A stretch of 10,647 bases of DNA from NCBI GenBank assembly GCA_905215405.1, contig CAJMQE010000112.1, forward strand, positions 1 through 10,647, written 5' to 3'. The first letter of the stretch is position 1. The number at the start of each line of letters is the position of its first letter. A model generated the notes under the pieces. That model was not told the origin of the DNA and made no database searches. It saw only the letters and a list, made by a program, of their open reading frames with translations. Below, piece after piece: positions 5,825 to 10,647 of the stretch. Made by a program: the position numbers and the translations under genes. Origin of the DNA: an uncultured bacterium. GTDB taxonomy: Bacteria; Bacillota; Clostridia; Lachnospirales; Lachnospiraceae.

Positions 5825-6132
5825 ACTGTCTTCCTATATTCTCGACTATCTTCTAATAGCCTCAACTGTCTATAATAGCTTCAACTTGTCTTACAATATC
5901 TTTTAACTGTCTTATAATAGCATCTAGCTGTCATATAATATCCTCTAGCTATCTTATAATATCTTCTATTGTCATCTAATATCTTTTAATCGTCTTATAA
6001 TATCTTTTAACTGTCCTCTAATATCTTCTCACTGTCTTATAATATCTTTTAACTGTCCTCTAATATCTTCTAACTGTCTTATAATACCTTTTACTATCTT
6101 CTACTGTCTTATAATATCTTCTAATATCTTTT
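5825..6132. repeat. 21-bp tandem repeat, ~14 units, each with TATAAT-like core
   Basis: Units begin ACTGTCTTATAATATC and end CTTTTA/CTTCTA on the plus strand. Starts at 5926, 5947, 5968, 5989, 6010, 6031, 6052 and 6073 are exactly 21 bases apart; flanking units vary from 19 to 22 and one short 10-base unit sits at 6093. The array fills most of the 492-base gap between the exonuclease gene's stop (85 bases away) and the start of the coiled-coil gene. Units differ from each other by a few substitutions, mostly CTT/CCT/CAT. There are no spacers. The rest of the gap (5758-5824, 6133-6216) shows no gene. Confidence 0.95.
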
Positions 6133-6216
6133 GTTAACAGCCCCTACAATTTATAATATGGACAACCTCTGCTATTTTTTTTAATTTATCTTTTGCATTA
6201 TAAAGAGACCTTCTCA

Positions 6217-7269
6217 CTACTTAATGCTCTTAAAATTATATCTTGCACATATTTTTGCAAGTTCCATTCTATTCAAGTCTGCTTTCAGATCTTCGAGTAC
6301 GACGTCAAGTTCCGGAACATCAACAATTGTAGCAAGTTTCTTTGAAAGAAAGGCGGATTCCCTTGCTCCCTCCGCTGTAAGTTTTTTATAGGCACCTTTC
6401 TTGATACCGAGTGAATCTTTCCAGAAATTTTCTAACATATCTTTATCCGTTGTATCAATTGCCTCATAAATTCCTTCGACTGTACCATACTCTTTTAAAA
6501 GTGGTATTGTGGCTGTTCCTGCTACGCCTCTGACGCCTGGAATGTTATCTGATGTATCTCCTACAATTCCTTTTAAATCTATGATCTGAGACGGTAATAC
6601 CCCTTCTTCAGCCTCAACAATATCAGCTGTATATTCAAACACCTTATCTGGTAAATGAACCATTTCCTTATCTACACCCCAGAACGAAGTATATTCACTA
6701 AGTAATTTGTTACATGTCTCCTGCTTTGTCTGTACCATCCACGCTCTTGTATTTTCTGATACAAGCTGTAAATAGTCATGATCTTTTGTCATTACAACAA
6801 CAGGTATCTCATTTTCAAATTTATGTGCGAGTGTCCCTATCAGGTCATCCGCCTCATATGTATCATTTACATATACCTTAAACCCTAGCTGCATTAAAAT
6901 ATTTTCCATCGCGATGAACTGCTCTTTTAGTGGTTGTGGTGTATCCTTTCTCGTTCCCTTATAATCAGCATAAAGATCTCTTCTAAATGTATCTCGAGTC
7001 TTATCAAATGCAAATGCTATGTATTCAGGTTTTTGATTTTCTATTATTTTCAGAATGGTTCTTAACATGCCATATAATGCATTTGTATACTCTCCATTCT
7101 CAGAATGCATAATATCCTGGTAGAGACTTTTCTGTTTTTCTGGATCTTTTTCAAACATAAGACTTTTTGGAAGATTTCCATAGTAATTTGTCACTAACAT
7201 AGAGCTTCCATCAATTAATAACAATTTTTTCATTGTAATATCTAATATGAGTTTATCTATTAATCTCAT
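6217..7269 (-). CDS. Stand-alone 5'-3' exonuclease (PolA N-terminal/FEN-like)
   Basis: This 350-residue protein has the 5'-nuclease fold found at the N-terminus of DNA polymerase I but no polymerase domain. Such enzymes remove flaps and RNA primers using two metal ions. Seen here: LLLIDGSS (Asp20), FDKTRDTFR (88-96), YKGTR (103-107), the acidic cluster EADDLIG (139-145), TKDHDYLQL with Asp163 and Asp165, and GDTSDNIPGV (238-247) with Asp238 and Asp241, followed by the helix-hairpin-helix region. All expected metal ligands are present, so it should be active. The ATG at 7269 has AAAGGG 5-6 nt upstream; the ATG at 7233 (MKKLLLIDG) is where many relatives begin but has no ribosome site, so the start is uncertain by 12 codons. 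A good promoter lies at 7345-7317. Confidence 0.92.
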   Translation of the reverse strand: MRLIDKLILDITMKKLLLIDGSSMLVTNYYGNLPKSLMFEKDPEKQKSLYQDIMHSENGEYTNALYGMLRTILKIIENQKPEYIAFAFDKTRDTFRRDLYADYKGTRKDTPQPLKEQFIAMENILMQLGFKVYVNDTYEADDLIGTLAHKFENEIPVVVMTKDHDYLQLVSENTRAWMVQTKQETCNKLLSEYTSFWGVDKEMVHLPDKVFEYTADIVEAEEGVLPSQIIDLKGIVGDTSDNIPGVRGVAGTATIPLLKEYGTVEGIYEAIDTTDKDMLENFWKDSLGIKKGAYKKLTAEGARESAFLSKKLATIVDVPELDVVLEDLKADLNRMELAKICARYNFKSIK

Positions 7270-7316
7270 ATTTTCCCTTTCGTATCAGTTTAGCAATAAA
7301 GCTGCGTATAAATTTT

Positions 7317-7345
7317 ATTATAGAGAAGTTTCCTATTTAATTCAA
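7317..7345 (-). promoter_or_regulatory. Sigma-A-type promoter of the exonuclease gene
   Basis: TTGAAT (7345-7340) and a perfect TATAAT (7322-7317) are separated by 17 bases on the minus strand. Transcription would start near 7310, about 40 bases before the first start codon. Confidence 0.8.
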
Positions 7346-7412
7346 CCTTTCTATTTTATTGGGCATATTTCTTGATTTTAAATTTTTAACACTTTGGACA
7401 ACATTTTTATAC

Positions 7413-7442
7413 AAAAAAAGAAGCTTAGTAAAACTAAGCTTC
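7413..7442 (-). terminator. Intrinsic terminator after the tRNA-like fragment
   Basis: A perfect 10-bp stem GAAGCTTAGT (7420-7429) / ACTAAGCTTC (7433-7442) with a 3-nt loop is followed on the minus strand by seven T (7419-7413). It lies 8 bases past the T-arm-like fragment, as expected for the native terminator of a tRNA or tmRNA gene, and would also stop integrase transcripts. Confidence 0.9.
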
Positions 7443-7445
7443 AGA

Positions 7446-7490
7446 TACAGGGGTGGAGAGAATCGAACTCCGTTTAACCTCTCTTACGAC
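7446..7490 (-). other. tRNA/tmRNA 3'-end-like fragment, probable attachment site
   Basis: On the minus strand GGAG-TTCGATT-CTCTCCACCCC (within 7472-7450) has the universal T-loop TTCGATT, with a stem of four pairs on either side, one of them G-T. No cloverleaf can be completed on its 5' side, and no CCA end follows. With an adjacent terminator and a tyrosine recombinase 60 bases away, the simplest reading is the displaced 3' end of a tRNA or tmRNA gene, that is, one attachment-site half of an integrated element. The intact gene and the matching repeat would lie past the right end of this window. Which RNA it is cannot be settled. Confidence 0.5.
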
Positions 7491-7551
7491 CCGCATATAT
7501 GCAGTATTTCTTGTTGTTTTTTTGAGTACATTTGACGACACTTTTTATGAA

Positions 7552-8796
7552 TTATATTTTCAAAGCATTTTCAATTTGTTCTCTCTTTTTTATCATACTC
7601 TTATTACTATAGTAATAACACTTTCGTGTTGTTGAAATATCTGAATGCCCCATCTGTTCAGCTATGATTATTTCATCAACATTATTATCAATTAAAGTTG
7701 TCGCGTATGTTTTCCGTATCTTATGATTAGGTTTATATTTAATATTTAAAGTCTCACATACTTTAATAAGTTTACGGCGAAAATTATTAGATCTTAATCT
7801 TCTTCCATTCTCTGAAAATAAATATTCGCTATTCGTGTCTCTGATGTTAAATACTTTTTTCAAAGTCTCTTTTGTTGCCTCGTTTATTATAATATATCTG
7901 TTACCAGCCTGAGTCTTTGGAACATTACTTACAGCTAATTCTGTATTTCCTTTATCATTTTTCACTTTAATTTCTGTTCTCTGAATATGAATTGTCCCAT
8001 CAGAAAAGTCAATATCTTGCGGTTTTAAGGAGGCTAACTCGCCAATACGAATTCCAGTTTCAAACGATAAAAGTAATCCTTGACATCTTAAATTTTGACT
8101 ATATCTTAGAAATCCTGTTATCGTTACAACTTCATCTTCTGTATAGACCTCATCTTTTTTATCTTTCATGTTCAGTTTAAATGAACGTCTAGAAATATCT
8201 AAATCCCCAAAGAAATTAGTTATACTTAATGAGACATACTTCTTCTTTTTACCATAAGACCACATTCCTTTTACAATACTTCTTAAACTACTATAAGATT
8301 TTTGTGTCAAAGCTTTATTAACAATGGTTCTTTTAATAAACTTTTCCAGTATTTCTTCATCAATTTCACCAATCTTCATTTCTAATATCTCACAGGCATC
8401 TTTGTTATTGATAAAAAAATACTTAAACTGATTTTCATATCTATCATATGACTGTTTTTTTATCTCTTTGCACTCCAGTTTATTGTTAATCCACTCATAA
8501 AATACTTGTTCAATAAATGGCTCTAGTGCAATACTACGATAATGCGCAATAACACAATCTTCTACATCAGTTCTATTCTTTTTACGTATTTCTTTTCTCT
8601 TGCCATTTTTTTCTGCTGGTAGATATGTACACCATCTTCCATCCTTACCTTTGTATATTTCATATTGATGTTGTTCTAAATATTTTTCTCTTTCTTTCAT
8701 CATTATCTGCTGCTGAATGAAATCAATATTTATCATATCATTGTCATTCATATAGTTCAATACTGCCTTCATATCTTTTGTACTTGTTAATTCCAT
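7552..8796 (-). CDS. Tyrosine recombinase/phage-type integrase
   Basis: This 414-residue protein would catalyse site-specific integration and excision of its element. The N-terminal part has a short arm-binding-like region (GKDGRWCTYLP, about 50-60), then a SAM-like core-binding domain (about 93-190). The catalytic domain shows Arg250 (FETGIRIGELASL), a basic strand at about 273-279, His358-x-x-Arg361 (HKIRKTYA), His384 (MGHSDISTT) and a Tyr394-396 cluster holding the nucleophile; all needed residues are present. Cys393 occupies the +9 position after His384 used by XerD, so Tyr394 (+10) is the likely nucleophile. The ATG at 8796 is preceded by GGTGG at 6 nt; a GTG 14 codons upstream is possible. 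Its 3' end faces the putative attachment site. It looks functional, unlike the genes beyond it. No excisionase is visible. Confidence 0.93.
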   Translation of the reverse strand: MELTSTKDMKAVLNYMNDNDMINIDFIQQQIMMKEREKYLEQHQYEIYKGKDGRWCTYLPAEKNGKRKEIRKKNRTDVEDCVIAHYRSIALEPFIEQVFYEWINNKLECKEIKKQSYDRYENQFKYFFINNKDACEILEMKIGEIDEEILEKFIKRTIVNKALTQKSYSSLRSIVKGMWSYGKKKKYVSLSITNFFGDLDISRRSFKLNMKDKKDEVYTEDEVVTITGFLRYSQNLRCQGLLLSFETGIRIGELASLKPQDIDFSDGTIHIQRTEIKVKNDKGNTELAVSNVPKTQAGNRYIIINEATKETLKKVFNIRDTNSEYLFSENGRRLRSNNFRRKLIKVCETLNIKYKPNHKIRKTYATTLIDNNVDEIIIAEQMGHSDISTTRKCYYYSNKSMIKKREQIENALKI

Positions 8797-8922
8797 TTTA
8801 ATCCACCGTCCAATATTTATTGGTGAGCTTAAAGCCACATAAAAGATATGACAGATACTTTTTTAATAAATTTTATATTTGTTTGCCCGACTAAGCCATA
8901 TTTTTTGCAAGATGTGTTCCTA

Positions 8923-8943
8923 TGTCAATATTTAGTACAAGTT
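8923..8943 (-). repeat. Possible right terminal repeat of the IS150-like element
   Basis: Shortly after the transposase stop the minus strand reads AACTTGTACTAAATATTGACA, which resembles IS3-family ends terminating in TTGACA. No left end is present in the window, so an inverted partner cannot be shown and the boundary is tentative. Confidence 0.3.
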
Positions 8944-8966
8944 AAAATGATAAATTTATCCTCAGT

Positions 8967-9470
8967 TTAACTTGCAAGCTGAATTCCATCTGCCAGACTC
9001 TTCTGGTAGAGTCTTTCATAATCATCTGGTGTCATATAATTACAATGACTATGTATTCGCTTGGTATTATAAAAAGCTTCCAGATATTCAAATACGAGCT
9101 GATAAGCATAATTAAAATTCTGGTTTCTGAATCTGTTTAGCCATTCTTGTTTTATAATGGCATGGAAAGATTCAATACAGGCATTATCTCAGGGATAAGC
9201 CTTTTTCGAATAACTATGCTACATACTTTCAGTTACTTTTCTGTACTCTTTTGATACATACTGACTTTCACAATCACTATGAATAATCAGTGGTTGCGTA
9301 GTTTTTCGCCTCGATTTTGCTTTATTAATTGTTTCAATTACACAGGATACCTCAAGTGTCCTTGATAATGTCCAGGCAATAATCTTTCTAGAGAAAAGAT
9401 CCATATAATGAGATTCTCCTTCATCTGATCTATCTATTGTATCACTTTTATATCTATAGGGTTTTCTCAT
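8967..9470 (-). pseudogene. IS3-family (IS150-like) transposase OrfB, broken
   Basis: The minus strand encodes a DDE integrase-core domain: MDLFSRKIIAWTLS, then IIHSD, QYVSKEYRKVTESM, and after two stops DNACIESFHAIIK, QLVFEYLEAFYNTKRIHS and a stop at 8969-8967. The in-frame stops are TAG at 9221-9219, where relatives have Gln, and TGA at 9191-9189, where the motif KKAYPWDNACIESFH expects Trp. HSDCESQY replaces the usual HSDRGSQY next to the second catalytic Asp, and a few residues appear lost before MDLFSRK. The N-terminal third of OrfB and all of OrfA are missing upstream. It cannot make an active transposase. Confidence 0.88.
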
Positions 9471-9598
9471 TTTGACTTGAACTATTTATATTCTAGCCCC
9501 ATGGTCACTCCTTTAATAGTTGTCAAATTAACAATACTTTACATGGGATGCAATAAATCAGCGTTCCTAATGGATATTGTAAAACGCAAATACCATAA

Positions 9599-9880
9599 TT
9601 AGTACCCTTTATCTAATTCCATGTACTTACTATATCCATTCTCTGCTTCTCTAGTAAATCTACAGATATCTTTAAACACTATTGTGTCTCCTGGATGTAC
9701 CATCCTCTCAAGCTTGTCCATTCAGTTCGGCCATTGAAGTTCTCACCACTCTTATCATCTTTTACAGATAAGATATACTATGTTATGATCCTTCGCATAC
9801 TTGTTCAGTGTACCCTGTTAATATGTAAACTTTTGCAGGTCGCGATCTACTTGTGTACTGATTGTCATGTAACTGAAATA
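9599..9880 (-). pseudogene. Serine recombinase (resolvase) N-terminal domain, broken
   Basis: A remnant spread over three frames on the minus strand. First, YFSYMTISTQVDRDLQKFTY (near 9877-9821, with the catalytic-type Ser in ISTQ) ends at a TAA (9820-9818), after which the frame continues QGTLNKYAKDHNIVYL. A frame change near 9765 gives VKDDKSGENFNGRTEW, and another near 9710 gives LERMVHPGDTIVFKDICRF then TREAENGYSKYMEL, ending at TAA 9601-9599. The order and motifs are those of resolvase/invertase N-terminal catalytic domains, which cut DNA by a serine attack. The DNA-binding C-terminus is absent. Because it is so fragmented, no simple ORF reveals it. Confidence 0.8.
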
Positions 9881-9909
9881 ATTAATCTATCTCGCGAAAT
9901 TGTTTTTAG

Positions 9910-10605
9910 TTACTTCTTCTCATATGGTTTACCATTTTGTATGACAATAACATGATTACATAATTCTAATAATTTAGGTCTATGTGTTATAATTATAGCT
10001 GTTTTATTTTTTAATAACTTTTTCATATTATTGCATATAATATTCTCACTAACTACATCTATTGACGCTGTGGGTTCATCAAATAAATATATTGATTTAT
10101 TTTCAAGAAAAACCCTTATCAAATTTAATCTCTGTAATTCCCCACCTGATATATTCATATTATTCTCACTAATATTTGTTAATACCCCATTGCGAAAATT
10201 ATCTGAATTCAAACAAAACATTTTCATCATTTTTTTTATTTTCTCATCCTCAATTTCCATACCAGACAATGAACAGATATCTTTAATAGTACCACTTAGC
10301 AAGAAATTACTTTGATTAACTAATCCTATTTCTTTTCTTAAATATTCTATATTGTATTGATTAATATCTATCCCATTTAATAAAATTTCTCCGCTATTAG
10401 GTTTGTAAATTTGTGTTAATAGTTTTATAAGAGTTGATTTACCACTTCCATTTTCACCAATGATACCAATAACATCATTTGTTTTAATAACTAAATTAAA
10501 ATCATTAAAAATTCGCTTAGAAGAATCCGGATACTTAAAATTAATATTTTTAAATTCAATTTCTCTGTTTTCTTCATTTTGGGGATAATATGGTAAGCGC
10601 GACAT
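9910..10605 (-). CDS. ABC exporter ATPase domain, lone C-terminal fragment
   Basis: This 231-residue ATPase domain binds and hydrolyses ATP to drive export. It shows an A-loop Tyr25, Walker A GENGSGKS (50-57), Q-loop Gln98, signature ISGGE (152-156), Walker B IYLFDE (172-177) and switch His208. The sequence SRLPYYPQNEENREIEFKNINFKYPD is like the linker plus start of the ATPase half in fused membrane-ATPase exporters (type IV, peptide/bacteriocin or drug class). The expected membrane domain is not in frame upstream: a TAG lies one codon before the ATG, there is no ribosome site, and all frames to the window end contain stops. So this is probably the 3' remnant of a larger gene, although the ATPase itself has no visible lesion. 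Substrate unknown. Confidence 0.75.
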   Translation of the reverse strand: MSRLPYYPQNEENREIEFKNINFKYPDSSKRIFNDFNLVIKTNDVIGIIGENGSGKSTLIKLLTQIYKPNSGEILLNGIDINQYNIEYLRKEIGLVNQSNFLLSGTIKDICSLSGMEIEDEKIKKMMKMFCLNSDNFRNGVLTNISENNMNISGGELQRLNLIRVFLENKSIYLFDEPTASIDVVSENIICNNMKKLLKNKTAIIITHRPKLLELCNHVIVIQNGKPYEKK

Positions 10606-10647
10606 AAACTATCGTATTGATTTTACTTAGTTTCTATGTTTTAGAAA

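Noticed and set aside
91..6132. Repeat arrays as CRISPR arrays
   Set aside because: Units of 11-32 bp follow each other without unique spacers, are internally degenerate and have no cas genes nearby.
7453..7635. 60-residue plus-strand ORF at the attachment region
   Set aside because: It overlaps the T-arm-like fragment and the 3' end of the integrase antisense, lacks a ribosome site and is low-complexity.
9482..9514. Very short minus-strand ORF (MGLEYK) with a strong AAAGGAG site
   Set aside because: Six codons then TAG in a region of broken mobile genes; probably the beheaded start of a lost gene, not a functional peptide.

Overview
The window is AT-rich, low-GC DNA with strong AGGAGG-type ribosome sites and typical sigma-A promoters. 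Its gene families (ECF S component, iron-dependent alcohol dehydrogenase, Prx6-type peroxiredoxin, stand-alone 5'-3' exonuclease, IS150-like transposase, serine recombinase) suggest an anaerobic Firmicute of class Clostridia, probably a gut Lachnospiraceae. That placement rests on gene style, not on a search.

Positions 1-7440 look like ordinary chromosome. From left to right they hold: the 5' end of a group IIC intron (minus strand, running out of the window) inserted directly after a transcription terminator; an ECF vitamin-transporter S component gene whose leader contains a strong attenuator hairpin; an iron-containing alcohol dehydrogenase; a small HD-domain hydrolase; a divergent peroxiredoxin (the only plus-strand gene); an unrecognised helical/coiled-coil protein; and a stand-alone 5'-3' exonuclease related to the N-terminus of DNA polymerase I. 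Each gene appears to be its own transcription unit, and I see no long operon.

Positions about 7450-10647 look like the end of an integrated element. A terminator and a tRNA/tmRNA T-arm-like fragment (probable attachment site) are followed by a tyrosine recombinase gene. Beyond it lies a graveyard of mobile-gene remnants: an IS150-like transposase with two in-frame stops, a serine resolvase broken by a stop and two frameshifts, and a solitary ABC-exporter ATPase domain that has lost its membrane part.

The most unusual feature is that nearly every chromosomal intergenic gap contains its own degenerate tandem repeat array: 20 bp x 8 (91-249), about 11 bp x 13 (3003-3146), 19 bp x 3 (3879-3935), 32 bp x about 3.5 (4731-4832) and 21 bp x about 14 (5825-6132). 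Four of the five lie just downstream of a stop codon, and two touch or overlap it. Unit sequences differ between gaps, although the 20-mer and 21-mer arrays share a TCTTATAATA core. No classical CRISPR, prophage structural genes or toxin-antitoxin pair was found.
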